Shown one piece after another: positions 30,568 through 42,998 of a stretch of 64,000 bases of DNA. Both the position numbers and the translations under genes were made by a program. The stretch is from Craspedostauros australis (lineage: Eukaryota; Bacillariophyta; Bacillariophyceae; Mastogloiales; Achnanthaceae). The notes beneath the pieces were generated by a model that was not told the origin of the DNA, ran no database searches, and saw nothing but the letters and a program-made list of their open reading frames with translations. Where the stretch lies: positions 1,612,001 through 1,676,000 of the forward strand of contig JAMXDE010000012.1 of the NCBI GenBank assembly GCA_026770025.1, given 5' to 3'. Each line of letters starts with the position of its first letter. Within the stretch, counting starts at the first letter, position 1.

Positions 30568-32610
30568 TCACGATAATGCGGATGGGCCAGAGGATGGATC
30601 CATCTTCTGGGATCGAGCACGAGCACGAGCACGAGTACGAACGCCATCGCCATCACTATCGCTCAAAGCGAGGAACAGCGCAACTCCAATCAAGGAGGCC
30701 AGGCCAGCAAATGCGCATTCTACGCCCTGAAGGGTGGGCATCGAATCGGCAGCCAGACCAAGAAGGAACGGAGCCACGATGTACGCGGCATCACCGGCCG
30801 CACGAGGCAGAGCAAGCGCCGTTGCTTCTGATCCCAGTGGCGCCATCTCTTGGGCAAAGGCCGTCAGAGCTGGTCCTTGCGCTGTTGCGCCCAAACTCCA
30901 GCCGAGGACCACCAATGTGAACGCGATGGCCGAAGATGTCAGCTGCCCACCCAGAAGCGGCGCATCAAGCACGAGGCTATTCGTGGTGTGCAGTATTGCG
31001 TCCACATCGCCATTCAATGCCAGCGGTATGGCCATCAATCCAACGCTGCTGATGACTCCGCTGACAAGGGCGGTGAACCTGGCATCTGTGCGATCTGTCA
31101 ACCAGCCGCCGAACGGCGCACCAAGCAACCCGCTCAACCCACACGCGGATACCAGCGCGCCCGCACCAGCGGCTCCACCAGGAAGTACTGCTGTTGCCAG
31201 GATGGGAATGCTTGCTATCTTGGCGGCAAAGCCGAACGTGGCACCAACCTGGCACAGCGCCAAGCCTTTCCATGAGTTATTCTGCAGCAGCTCCCCCCAT
31301 CCCACCTCCTCTTCTTCTTCCAGCTGCTGCTGCTGCTGCTGCTGCTGCGATTGCTGCTGCGTTCTCTTCTTTTTCTGTTGCTGGGGTCCTGTCGCACTCT
31401 CAACGGCTTCCGGTGGAGCGATGAAGATGGACTCGATGAAAGAAGTCCGCTTGTTCGTTTCGGCGGCCATGTCCGTGGCCATGCCCATGTCTGTGTCGAT
31501 ACCTGCACCTCCACTGGCGCTGGCACTGGCGCTGCTCTTCTGCAACTCACCCTCCAGCTGCCGCGATGCATTAATCCCAGTCGTTTCCGGAAGAAAGCAA
31601 TACATCAACAGCGCCACGATTGCCGCAGCACTCACGCAAAGAAACGAGGCCCGAGGGCCATACTGCTCCACCACCACCCCGCCAAAGGGCGCACCGATGG
31701 CAATCCCCAGTGCCACCACGGCCTGCTGAGCTGCCAAGATCCTGCCTCGAACGTCCGGCACCCGTCCCGCCAGATCTGCAAGCATTCCGCGTTCGCCAGC
31801 TTCCGACACGCAGCGTCCCAATCCCAATCCCAGCCGGGCGACGACCAGCGGCGCGATCGATGTGGCCAGTGCTGTGCCGACATCTGAGGCTGCGATGACC
31901 GCCATGCCGATCAGCATGGCTGGCCTGCGCCCACGATCAGCGAAGGTGCCGCCGGACTTGGCAGCAAGCAGCAATGCCACGGCCGGGGCTGAGATGACGA
32001 TTCCATTTGCCGCCGATGACAGGCCGATTTCCTTTCCGTACAGCGGGATGGATGGGATGACTGCGCCAACTCCCAGGAACAAGATGAACTGCGACAGCAG
32101 CAAGATTGCGAGGGGCTGCATCACGTCTGTTGGGATCCCAAAGAGCATCGATGAGGAGTCGCCGGCTGCGCCGCCGAGTATGTCCTCGTTTTCATCCTTG
32201 TCTCTACCGGTGTCGTTGATTGTGCTTGATCGTTTTGTGGCTGCCAGCGACGTGGGAGTGTTTTATCTGCTCTGCATGATTTCCCACTTGTGCCGATGCT
32301 GACGTTGCTGCAGGTGTGGATGCAGATGTGGAGCATGCCTTGCTATGAAGCCACCGCCACGCACGGTCTCAGATTGCATGGCGTGTGAATTTGACCGAAA
32401 GGAAGCCACATAGCTGGAAGATGCCAATGGACCTCTGCTCGATCGCTCCACAACGAACGCGTCTGCAACGTGCACCAACAGCAGTGCTTGGAGAAGTAAC
32501 AGAAGGATCAGCGCTGTCGCTTGCTTTGTTGTTGTCCATGTTGCTGTCCATGTTGCTGTCCATGTTGCTGTCCATTTTACTGCCAATGGTATCGCAGTTG
32601 TTCGTGTCAT
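30568..32610 (-). CDS. MFS transporter with plastid-type presequence
   Basis: The body (32148-30568) has about 12 membrane segments and the MFS signature loop between TM2 and TM3 (GGTFADRGRRPAMLIG), resembling multidrug or TetA-like drug:proton antiporters; substrate unknown. A Gln/Glu-rich loop (poly-Gln) separates the two halves. Upstream in the same frame, AUG 32610 starts a strong signal peptide (ALILLLLLQALLLVHVADA|FVV, phenylalanine at residue 52), an ASAFAP-like plastid import signal. An in-frame TAA (32265-32263) lies between the parts. It is best explained by an intron, for example 32354-32241 (114 nt, GTGGCT...GGCAG), which joins in phase and removes it. An envelope or thylakoid location is inferred. 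Confidence 0.8.
32528..32577. repeat. 12-bp tandem repeat inside the MFS presequence
   Basis: About four copies of a 12-base unit (TGTTGCTGTCCA on the plus strand). In the coding frame it makes the repeated TATW units before the hydrophobic signal core, so copy number changes would lengthen the presequence without shifting the frame. Confidence 0.85.
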
Positions 32611-34173
32611 GATTGATGAATGACCAATGGACGGACGATCGATCGATCGATGGATTTGCTCGGCGGCCAATGACGGATTGACTGGTGGTTTCGATGCCAT
32701 GTGCGTTGGTGGTTTCGGTTTGTGCAACGGCAGCAGCTCTTGCTTCACGAACGATCGTGAGGAAGCACAGCGGGGATAGCAATATTCACGCGCCAATCCG
32801 AATGTGGTGCTTTCGAATGCGTAGAGCAGATCAGCCGTGTTGTGCAAGCATCACGCCATGTCGTGCGAGCTATGATGTGATCGTATGGTACCAATAATAC
32901 CAATCCAGTTGCGTGAGGTTGTGACATGTGTGTGTGTGTGTGTGTGTGGTTGGGAATGGTGTGCTGTGTGTAGTCTGTGTTGTTTCGCTGTGTGGTTCTT
33001 TCTGTCATGATGGTACCCGTGTCGCCACAGAGTACCACGGCAGTGATCAATTCGGTGTGTTGAAAGTTGAGTCGTATCATGGAATTGGAAGCTACGGTGG
33101 TTTATAATTTAATACATATAACGAATATGTGAATAGCGATTGTAACGGTTGCGGTAATATTAACAAACACAGGAGAATAGACTCTCTCTTTCCAAATGAC
33201 ACAAAGAGCACACGTGGCCATCTAACCGATGTTATTGCGTTCTCGTCATCTATCACAAGAACAGGCGGAGGTGGGACCCAAACACATGACAACAACAGCA
33301 CGCCGGCCTTCACACAACCTTCATGGCAACAACAACACTGAACTTGCAGGCGCGACACGACTCAGCCACGAACAGATACACAGGCCCAGACAAAGAGGAG
33401 AGGTGGAGAAACAGTGCAAAAGAACCGAACAGCAGCTGCTTCACAAGTCGCACATCACACTTCTCGCGCTTCGGTCCTTGCTCGTCTCACATGATGCCAA
33501 GATACCACATCATGCTGTCCATCATCTCGCCGCGCGACACACATTGGATTCGCGCGATCTCATTGTAGTTCTGCGAATATTCGGAATGAATGATAGTCTC
33601 GGCGCATGCAAGGGGCGTTGGATCTGCCATGTGAAGCATATATATGTTAACCGCACAAACAACTGCATCGAGCGACATGGGAACGGCTGCGCACGGACCG
33701 ATCCTCCTGATTGCATTTCAGAAACGCAAAGATGCCCACAAGACGACGTATAGCAGAGAACATCACATTTCCAGTCGGTGTTTGTGGTGGGCACGACTCC
33801 GGTTCGGCTTGCGCTGGAGATTGTGTCTCTTTGGAGCAGGCTCTTGCTCGCACACACGCAGATTTTGCCATAGCCATCCAGTTGCGATAGTTGTTGCGCA
33901 AGAGCGCGATGGGACTTCAAGGAACAAACGACCGCTGACGGACAGGGACATCTTAATTGGAGAAAACCAAAGCGTGTGGAGAGATATCGACAACAGTACG
34001 CCATACTCGACTGGACTCGGGCTATGTTGGAGGTAATGCAGATAACGATGGCAACGGCTTCACAAGCAATCCCTGGAGATGTCAATCAGAAGGAGGAAAC
34101 ACCTGGTCACCTTTCCTCGACGTAGACCCTCGAGGCTAAATCGACGAGGAAGGTCGGTTTCCACATCATCTAT

Positions 34174-34210
<37 letters not shown>

Positions 34211-35534
34211 ACGCGCACTTCGGCTCTCCTCCCTGTTTGGTTGTTCTGAAACCGGTGTGTTGTTCCACTCGTCGCCAACGGCTTTTCCGTTCTGGGTGCG
34301 TTGGGCATTGGGCCTTTGGGTGGTTTTGATTCACCGTTGGCGAAATAGATTGGTCCACGGAATTTCTTTGTCGCTTCGTGTGCTGCTGATCGCAGCCGCA
34401 GTCGCGGACAACCGTGGTGCCAGTGGTGTTCACCATCGGTGGTGGAATCTCCCACATCATAACTGTCCCAACAACTAACGCCATTGATCGCAACAACTAT
34501 CACAGAAAGCTTGTTCATCTCCACCAACACGGGCAAGCCACGCGACTTGTGCTCCACAGAATCCATATATTTGGCGATGGTTGTCGCTCGTTGGGAGAAA
34601 ATGAACACCGCAGACACTATATATAGTGTCAATCATCGCACAACAGCTCGATGTATATACTTGTGGACTTATCTTTGCACGTCTGTTTGTCGTGCAAGAC
34701 ACGAAAAGTCGGTACTATATGTCCAACGCCTAATAGTTTGTGGACCAACCCGTCACTCGGTACTTCGCCGATGATGGATATTCTGTTGGTCGAATCACCT
34801 GATGACGAGGCGTGACACAGTACGGGAACATACGCGAGACCGGATCCAAAAGCAAGCAAAAGCCTGGCAAAAAGACGTTGGATGCAAATCGACTGTAGCG
34901 AGGAAAGAGGGGCGGCAAGAAGTTGATGCGCCTCTGAGCATTGGGCCGCAAATGCTAGAATCTCCCCCTCTCTCCATCATTCGTCGGCTCTCGCTCTCTT
35001 CCTCGCACCTCTCCACAGGTCTTCGATGGCATGAGGTTCCGACGAATCCTTTTTCGCGAATTCCTTCGCGCATGTTTCACGGCTCAGCGTCCGACAACAA
35101 CCCCCCTCTCAATTCTGCCTGCCAACATTCATCGATCAATCAGACTCTCGTTCTCCGTCACCCGTTTTCAATCAGTTGACATCGCCTCCTTCCTTCGTCA
35201 CATGGCAACACATCAGCTGCTCAGTTCTCCCGTTCGTCCGTGCATGGTATCAAACATCACTTATCACGCCGGACTCCCGATGATTAAACAGACGCGACCG
35301 AAGCCTTTGACACAACGATGAAACATACCGTGTGCTGCACCAACTAACCTTCGAACAACATCCCAGAGCATACTCGGTCCACCACGCACCCGAAGAAGCC
35401 AACGCAGCCCGCCGTGACTTCCTCGCAAGTCTACGACGGAATCACTGCTTTGGCGAGCTGTTCTCTTCACACTGCTCGACCGAGCTGCGGCAGCAAGGCT
35501 GACAGGACTACTGAATGCCAAAGTACGTCGGCAA
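32611..35534. other. 2.9-kb divergent intergenic region with microsatellites
   Basis: Located between the start of the MFS gene (minus) and the DUF6824 gene (plus), so it should hold both promoters. It contains a TG repeat at about 32927-32949 and a long CT repeat at 34179-34208. Frames found here are either antisense shadows or products of these repeats. No gene can be supported. Confidence 0.45.
34179..34208. repeat. CT dinucleotide microsatellite
   Basis: Fifteen uninterrupted CT units. The Arg-Glu run read from the opposite strand is an artefact of this repeat. Confidence 0.95.
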
Positions 35535-37667
35535 ATGGCCAAACAATCAAGAACTCCAACACTCGAACACTCCAACATCGACGCCGACCATCCGAGAAAC
35601 CTGTCAAACACAAGGATCATGGCATGCTTCGGCAGTCGACCTATTTCTGGCACAGTCGATACACTCTTTGACCTATTCAAAGATCCCAACTCCTCCAACT
35701 CCAGCAGCATCCGCGCAATTCCCCGATCCTCTACGATGGATGATTTGGGAGGCAAGTTCCACGATGTGGGGAGTACCACGCCTCTGGAAGAGCTCATCGG
35801 CAGTTCCATCGGATCGATCGACACCATTGAGACGATCGAAGTCACCACAGAGAGCAATCACGTTGACAACGGTGATGGGTGTGGCAACAATGTTCATTGT
35901 GCCGCGGCCAAAGCTGAAGCTGGCGCTACCACAGACAACCAATCTCGATCAGTTGGGAGGGCGCCCAATCCAGTGACATCCTTTGCCACTTACCCTCAAC
36001 GAGACCCATCGCATGGTACCAATCATCGTCTGCGTCGCTTCCATCGGGAACATCAGCGACAACATCAACATCAGCGACAGCACCAAGGGTTGAAACAGAA
36101 CGAGCTGCACACATTCGAACTCGGTGGCCCAGTCGCTGACAACGCTATCACAAGTACGAGTACTGATACGGATCATGCAACGAGGAAGCGCAAGCCACCG
36201 GGCGACAAGGCCATGTTTGACGGACGATGCCAAAAGACAGGCGGCGTTGCTCATTACGGTGACGTCAACAATCATAACGCAGGCCGAGAAGTGCCAACCA
36301 TCATCGCGACGGTAGATGCCAACAATTCAAGCAGAGCAGCAGCCTCCGCATGTGGCTACACTGCTGACTTCGCTCCGTCCATTCACGCTGCGCCCATATC
36401 TGCACCGTGGCCGATGGCGCCCGATCGCTTGATGGGCAGCTCCCATCCTTTGTTGTACCAATACCAGGAACCAACACCTACTTTCCATGAATCACCTGTG
36501 ATAGAACGTTCCACAAGTACGCAGCACGTCGACAGCAAGCTTTGTGATCTGGCTGCTGCTGCTACTGCTGCTGCTGGTGGTGGTGGACGGCAGGCAGCGG
36601 CTGCCTTCGTGTCGACGCCAGCAGCCGTGGCTACTCCGGCGCGACTAATAGCAAGAGTTCCCGAAAGATCAGCAATGTACTCTGAGGTCCAAACTAGAAG
36701 CGGGAAATCAGCTAGTCGCAAGGATAACACCGATGGCATTGATCGTGTTTCGCCTGGTGCTTTCAAGGTGACGGTGCCGTGCCAGAAAGGTGAAGAGAAC
36801 AACGATTGCATCGCTGGTGCTGATGTTAGAATCGGTTCTTCCGTCGATCATCATGACGAAGGTAAGCATTTCGCATCACGCTGGAACTATGGTAAGGGTT
36901 TGCAATCACTTCATCCTTTGCAGAACACCCTGCCCCGTACTCCAATAACAGCAATGCACCATGACAAGCGCCGAAAGGTCGCAGATCAACAACCCCCACG
37001 CCAAATCGATTTCATGCATGCATCTTCCATTCACTCGCATCCGCAGGATATCGCCAACAGCAATAACTCCGGCTCCAACATCAACGCCAGTCCACCTGTG
37101 GCAACAGACAAAAAAGAAGAGTCGACAATTCATTCCATGAAGCAAGTAAAGCCCAATGAATCCACGGAGTGCCCAAAGCCAACAGAGATGATGGGCCACA
37201 CCAAGCGGAGCAAGACAACGGCTTCCAAAGGGACAAGGAAACCTCCCCCAAAGGAAAAGATCTTCGTTGACAAGACGGAGTTTGATGTACTCTCTGGTAG
37301 AGGCAGCGGTCCTGCCGAACACAAAGGCAACAGATGGTACAGAGAGCTCGTGGAGAAATACAAGCCGATCTACAAGAAAGAAGGCATCACCAAGTGTGAG
37401 AAGACAACAATAGCAGCAAAGATCGTTGATCAAGTCAAGCAACGAGGTGGGAGATTTCTCGAAAATGAGCCCAGCTCAGGATCGCAGACAGGTTCGGGAC
37501 CCGGATCCGAGTCCGCTTCGAGAGTAGGAGGTCGCTGGTTCATCTCTCATGACAAAACGGCGAGAGAGAAGGTATCTGCAGCCTTGAGGCAGGACAATAC
37601 GAAGGAGTTCAATCTGGCCAAGCGCAAGAAGTACGAAGGCGACAACCGTAGCTGCAAGCGGCCGTGA
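35535..37667 (+). CDS. DUF6824 domain protein
   Basis: A 710-residue protein with one recognisable domain near its C-terminus (about residues 577-690): DVLSGRGSGPAEHKGNRWYR, ELVEKYKPIY, IAAKIVDQVKQRGGRFLE, RWFISHD, AREKVSAALRQ. This pattern is the DUF6824 family, much expanded in diatoms and of unproven function; its basic, conserved short core and company with disordered regions suggest a nuclear or DNA-associated role. A Ser/Gly insertion (about 640-660) splits GGRFLE from RWF. The first 570 residues are disordered, with His/Gln and Ala/Gly repeats. The start is the first AUG of the frame; MACFGSRPIS (AUG 35619) is an equally good alternative. No intron is needed. Confidence 0.85.
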   Translation: MAKQSRTPTLEHSNIDADHPRNLSNTRIMACFGSRPISGTVDTLFDLFKDPNSSNSSSIRAIPRSSTMDDLGGKFHDVGSTTPLEELIGSSIGSIDTIETIEVTTESNHVDNGDGCGNNVHCAAAKAEAGATTDNQSRSVGRAPNPVTSFATYPQRDPSHGTNHRLRRFHREHQRQHQHQRQHQGLKQNELHTFELGGPVADNAITSTSTDTDHATRKRKPPGDKAMFDGRCQKTGGVAHYGDVNNHNAGREVPTIIATVDANNSSRAAASACGYTADFAPSIHAAPISAPWPMAPDRLMGSSHPLLYQYQEPTPTFHESPVIERSTSTQHVDSKLCDLAAAATAAAGGGGRQAAAAFVSTPAAVATPARLIARVPERSAMYSEVQTRSGKSASRKDNTDGIDRVSPGAFKVTVPCQKGEENNDCIAGADVRIGSSVDHHDEGKHFASRWNYGKGLQSLHPLQNTLPRTPITAMHHDKRRKVADQQPPRQIDFMHASSIHSHPQDIANSNNSGSNINASPPVATDKKEESTIHSMKQVKPNESTECPKPTEMMGHTKRSKTTASKGTRKPPPKEKIFVDKTEFDVLSGRGSGPAEHKGNRWYRELVEKYKPIYKKEGITKCEKTTIAAKIVDQVKQRGGRFLENEPSSGSQTGSGPGSESASRVGGRWFISHDKTAREKVSAALRQDNTKEFNLAKRKKYEGDNRSCKRP

Positions 37668-39456
37668 CGGTACACCAACCGCAGCATCAATTTAGGAATT
37701 AGAACAACCACGAAGGAAAAAAGGGTGCTGCTAGAGTAGCACAGAATAGTCAGAGTATCTGTTTGCCATTCGATGCGCACGTGTCACTTGGTTCGTGGTG
37801 TCCTGAAATCGCACAATGCTCTTGTGGCGAACAGGCTCATCTGTCCAGACGAGCACGCCGATTCGCAGTTTCTGCGGACAAAACAGCGCGCTTGCGGGGC
37901 ACTCTCCTCGACCATACGTACCACCGCCAGCCGTCTCCTCCGTTCCCGAGTCGAGCAACACAATTGTCCGGCCTGCTGCCTTGTGCTGTGGATTGGTGAT
38001 GCCGCCATTCTTATCCAGGGAAACACAAGCAGTGTGCACCATGACTGTGTGCAAAGTACTTCTCTGGTGCACGAGAGGTGCAATGCTGTGTGATGCCACG
38101 TGATGCCGCGTGCTGTGACGAAATGTCCATGCGAAATACACAGGAGAAAATATCAGGACGGGATTGACCAGATGCGTGATTTGTGGACTGCGTCATCAGG
38201 ATGGGACACAAAAGGAGCTGGCATATAGTAGAGAGCTAATCGCCATGAGCCTGTGTTGGAAGGAAATCGACCATGTTTGCGGGCTGATCCAGTCATCGAG
38301 ATCCTCTTCGTACTGTAATTCATTCGCCGTGTGGGTGTCCAGAATTGATAGGAACGAATGGTCTGCGTAGGAGATGGAACGCACTATCATTGAAATGGAT
38401 ACGGCCTTGCTCCCCTCTCACGACACCGTCAAAGCTTGAGGATTCTGGGAGACGACAGCGTCCACAGGGCTTACCTTTCGTCATAGAGGCTCGCAATTGC
38501 CCTCAACTCATTGCTGGATTCTCATTGTTGGTCGTTTTTGCGTTGATCAGTTGCGCCGCTCTTGCTGCGTTGATTGTTTGGGCTGAGTGTTGCGAAAGTT
38601 GTTTTGACACCGTTGCTTGTCCATGGTTGCTCGCCGTTGATTGTTGGTTATTCGTCCGCCCTTGCCCACCAATGATGTCTTGCTGCTTCTTGCTCCAGGC
38701 TCGCAGATCATCGATGCTTGATCGTCGATGTTGGATCATTCACCACCATCTACCCGGACTTCGTCTGATGCCAATGCTGTTGTGCTGTCGTCGCCATCGT
38801 GGCCATCATGGGCATCGTAGTGAGTACGCCCAACCCACTGCGACCATACCGGCAAGCCTGGGACCAAATCTCGCATCATGGATGAAAGCCGAATGTGCTG
38901 GTGCGATCAGAGAGAATGGAACGGCGCGCGCTGATGGACGAGGTTAAGCTGAGTTGTCATGCCTACGACAACAAGCACGCGCGAAATGATTCCATTGCTC
39001 TTCTCTTCTTGTTCGAAAGACTGGGCACGTGGGCGTGATGTATGGTGGACCGTTGCTTCAGCGCCAATGGTAGATCTCTGCGTGCTCGTCGAGTTGTGAC
39101 CTTCGTTGGTGCTGTGTCATTGTGTTTGTTTGGTTGCATGCGGAAGGCGGCGGAAGCAGCGTGGATCGATTTCCAGACGAGCGTGCCACTGCCTCGAGTT
39201 CCAGATTTTCAAATTGTCATAAACAACGTCTGTTTTCCTCGGTTTCGATGTGGTGACTGTTTGTCTCGAATCGGAATACTGTCTGCGACAAAAGCGACTT
39301 TCAAAAAGTCATGGACAGACAGACACGCTGTGACGCACACCCGCAGCTCCCCATGTCATAGATTTTGGTACAGCAAGACACGAACAGAGCAAACCAGGGA
39401 ACAAACTAAATTATATAATAGAATAGAGTAGCTTTAGTTACGGTCGAGTATCATCA
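37668..39456. other. Convergent intergenic region, no supported gene
   Basis: The region is 1.8 kb. On the minus strand a 78-codon frame (38739-38503, beginning MIQHRRSSID) is Gln/Asn/Ala-rich and protein-like but has no family motif. Other frames look like shadows. 3' UTRs of the DUF6824 and protease genes should lie here. Confidence 0.4.
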
Positions 39457-42400
39457 TTACATCGGGATCAAGGCCAGCACGGCGACAACGTATGCCCCGG
39501 TGGCGACGAGGATTCGTGAGAATTCCACTTGGGTCACTTCGTCCCTCGCGGGGATTTCATTGCCCGACTGGAATGCGACGATGAAGGAGAAATAGAACAG
39601 GAACAAGTCGGATCCTTTGATACCTGCAAATAGCGCGATGAGGAGGAATAGCAAGCCAATTCCGAGCTTGCCTGGTCTTCCGAACATCGCCATTGCCATA
39701 CGCCCTCCGTCAGTGGCTGCGAGTTCGCAGGATCGGATCGTCGTCGCCATGGTACGTACCACAATGGTATCGCGCGGATCGGAACAGTTGAGTGGAAGTA
39801 GGACAACGCACGTGAGCAGAGATTCGATGAAGAAAAAAAAAATCAGAGCAATGAAAGCAGTACTCGTAGAGGTCAGCGCGAGTCGCGAAGGCCAACTCCG
39901 ACGAAGAATGCACCCAGCACCAATTGCTTCGATTGCAAAGGCAAGACACGAGCGATCAGCAAACACGGTCCCTGCAAGGATGAACGACACAGCGAACTTA
40001 CTTCCGATCGGCAGCAAGGCCAATGCATTGATGAGCAACGAAATGAAGCCTGCGACAGCCACCGGGTGCAACGGGATGGTCATGCCAGCGATGGCCTGCG
40101 TCCCGATAGCCCCTTCTGGCACGCTGAGGACGCCGTTGCCGAGGATTGCATCGATGATGCCACCGCCCAGCGCGCTCTGTCGCAGAATGTCCAAGGGCAA
40201 GGCTGGCATGATTGCAGGATCAGAGACCATTGTGAGTTGCGAACCAACGAGCAAGGCGAACAGTGATCCCATCATCCCGCAAAGTGGACCGGAGATGGAA
40301 ACATCGAACATGTCGTTTCGGTTCCTTGGGAGCGTTTTGAAAGTCGTGACGGCGCTTGTCACACCGGTGATCAAAGATGGCACCAAGGTTGGAATTGACA
40401 ATTCGATCTGCGATTGTTGAAAGAGCCGATTTGAAGATGGAGCAGAAAGATGAGAGAGGACGCAACACGAAAACCACAATAAGAAACGAAGAAGAAAATT
40501 GCGGTGAGAACCTCCATGAAAATAACAAGGCACAAGGATATCGCGGTGGTGCTGTGTGATGCGGTGATTTTGGAACGCTTGGTCTGTTCTCTGAAAACAA
40601 AAATGCCACAATGCAATCAACACGCAGGATGATCGATGCTGATGCTGATACGTACGTTCTTGGTTGCTGCGGCGACCCTGTGGCCAGTTTCGTGCAGTAC
40701 CTGCAGTCCGATGAATGTGACGAAGAGAGGTATGGACAGGTCCGTCAGCCATGACAGGTCCGGCGTCATGCCAGCATCGACCAACGCAAGCTGCTCGTCG
40801 ACCTTGCTGGAGAGGGTCGGATTGAAGAGGAACGGGAAGATGGAAAGGTACCAGGAGGTGGAAATTCCAAGGATGGTGGTGAGGGTCAGGGCCGTTCGGC
40901 GTCGCTCTCGGATGATGTCGTTGCCGACGACGTAGAGGAGTTTTGCGTCATCCATATTGAAACCGATATCCGATGTGACGTCGGGATCCACAAAGATGGA
41001 AAAATCGTTGGTGTAGAGGACGGTCATCTTGTCCTTGAGGGAGGATTTCTCCAGTTCGCTGTCGATGGAATCGATGAGAGCGCTGCCATCCTCGGTCTTG
41101 CTGCTTCCTCGTATGACGAAGCCTCCAAGCACAGGTTCGGGTTTCGAGGTTGCGGCGAATTGCGTCTTCGGGAGGATGTCCTGCGTGAATTTCTCAATCT
41201 CTGTCATCGTGGGGGAGTTGCCTTCCTTTCGGGTGCACGCGGGATAGAAGCGGTCGATCGTTTCATCCAATGCCGACGAATTGAAGGTCGAAAGAACCTC
41301 GATCATGGGCCCCACTTCGTTGCCGAAGGTGAGGTACTCCCCCAAGCCGGAGACGTCGCTGACATTTCCACCGAACCCCGTGCGGAAATTGGAGAACGAG
41401 GCATCCATGCGCAGGGTTTGCAGCGCGATGGCATCATCGTCAGCATCGCTGGACGATGCCTTGATGGATTCATAGATCCGCTTGTAATTTGGATTCTCCC
41501 GGAAGAGACGCTTGCGTTCCTCGATCTCTTCCTTGGCGAAATCTTGGTTGAGCGACACGAGGTCGTTCTTTTTTAGGTCGCTGAGGCGCATCGCCACCTC
41601 GGTCGTGTTGAGGTCGGCGATGGTGATGTAGTCCGTCTTCGTCATGCGTGCGAGCATTTGCTTCATGAATCCAGGCGAGGTCTCGATCGATGCAGCCAGC
41701 TCCTTGATTTCTTGCGGCGTCATGGGGGGCGAGTCGTTCTTGCCGGTGTCCGGCTTCATGATGAGCTCGTATTGTGTGTACGGATCGGCGGTCGGGATGC
41801 TGATGGGGGCGCCCTGCGGAGTGGCTGCAGCCTCCGTTTTGGAAGCATCGGGCGCCGGCGCTGGTGCCGGAGTGATTGGCTCTCCGCGCAAACGCTTCTG
41901 CAGGATGTCCATCTCACGTTCCAAGGCGTCGAGGTCTTTGGAGTCCTTGGACTTGGCGACCGCCAGCTTCTTCTCCAGCTTAGCAATCTTTCCCAGCGTC
42001 AACTCCGCCTCCATGCGCTCAGCCTCGAGACGGGCCTTTTCGGCATCCGCTCGCAGACGCTTGGCTTCCTCCTCAGGCGACAGTTTCGCTCTGGCCCTTG
42101 CAGCAGGTGCAGCAGGTTCAACAGCAGCTGGTTCGATGTCAGCGGCTGGTTCGGGCTCCGCATGTGCCTCGAACGTCGCGACCGCGCTGGCTGCAAGCGC
42201 TTCGGCAGTACCATCAACCTCGGTGGTGGTGGTGGTGGATGAAGACAGTGTCGATGGCGTCGATGGCGTGGCTTGGCTGCTTGTGCTTGCAGGAACCACC
42301 TCATCCTTGCTGCTTCCGTCCTGCTTTGCTTCGCTCTCGTCCTTCTTCTTGCGCCAGAAGAAATGGAGCTGCGTGGCGCTGGCCTTGCGATCGCTCGGTG

Positions 42401-42539
42401 TCAACAATGGCGATCTTTGGGAAGGCGAGAACGCCCTGGACGCGGATCTCTGGGTGGAGAAGGCTTGCGTCGTCGTTGCTGCCGCAAGGCAGCACAGCAG
42501 CATCAGCCGCGCGGCCGCCGGTGTGCTCAGTCGGACCAT
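39457..42539 (-). CDS. EGY-like M50 intramembrane metalloprotease, plastid-type presequence
   Basis: Three exons (42539-40656, 40407-40002, 39716-39457) join in phase to give 849 residues. Introns are 40655-40408 (GTACGT...GCAG) and 40001-39717 (GTAAGT...GCAG). The zinc site is HETGH (616-620), and the third ligand lies in NALALLPIGTTDGG (755-768), which only becomes family-like after the second intron is removed. The segment after HETGH (IELSIPTLVPSLITG, FKTLPRNR, DVSISGPLCGM) follows the EGY/S2P-like thylakoid proteases of plants and cyanobacteria. AUG 42539 opens a signal peptide ending TQA|FST (F27). A Glu/Lys/Arg coiled coil (about 140-210) precedes the membrane domain. The second intron is 285 nt, stop-free and in frame. 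Confidence 0.9.
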
Positions 42540-42998
42540 GGCAGAGTTGTCTAGGAGTGGGCAATACGGTCTCTCGGCGATCCGTTGTTCAATGATTGTG
42601 ATGTCTTGGGGAGATGTGATGCTGAGGCGTGGCGTCAGGCGATCGAGAGACGTTGGAGTGGCTGCAAGTCCCGTTTGTTGCCTGTCGTCTCCTGTCGCAG
42701 TCGGCGCTCGCTTTGTGTCAACCACACGTCGCATTTGCGACACATCAAGGGCGAAAGATCCAACAGCGAACGTCTTCTGCGTTTTCGGTGTTGTTGTTGA
42801 TTTGCTGACGTCACTTTGGACTCAGCCTCAACTTGGCATCACTCTAGCTTCCTCGATAGCCTGTGCTAACGGCAATCACCGTGTTGTTCTTTATGCTCGC
42901 ACTAGAGTTAGACCATGCGCACTCTAATGCACCCTAATACACATAATAATAATAGTAGTAGTGGTAGTAGTGCATAATACAGAGCCTTCAACTTCATT
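42540..42998. other. Promoter region of the protease gene
   Basis: 459 bp between two minus-strand genes. The frame upstream of the protease AUG stays open to 42743 but lacks targeting features. A TAATAATAATAGTAGTAGTGG repeat lies at about 42943-42973. Confidence 0.4.

Noticed and set aside
34060-34632. Minus-strand frame with an Arg-Glu repeat
   Set aside because: The repeat is the CT microsatellite at 34179-34208; no motif and no neighbouring splice context that makes a gene.
38345-38947. 200-codon plus-strand frame with a hydrophobic segment
   Set aside because: Cys/Leu/Arg-rich, no homologous motif, and a more protein-like short frame lies antisense; neither is supported.
41644-42927. 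427-codon plus-strand frame opposite the protease gene
   Set aside because: Ser/Ala-rich antisense shadow; the minus strand has the HETGH protease with a presequence.
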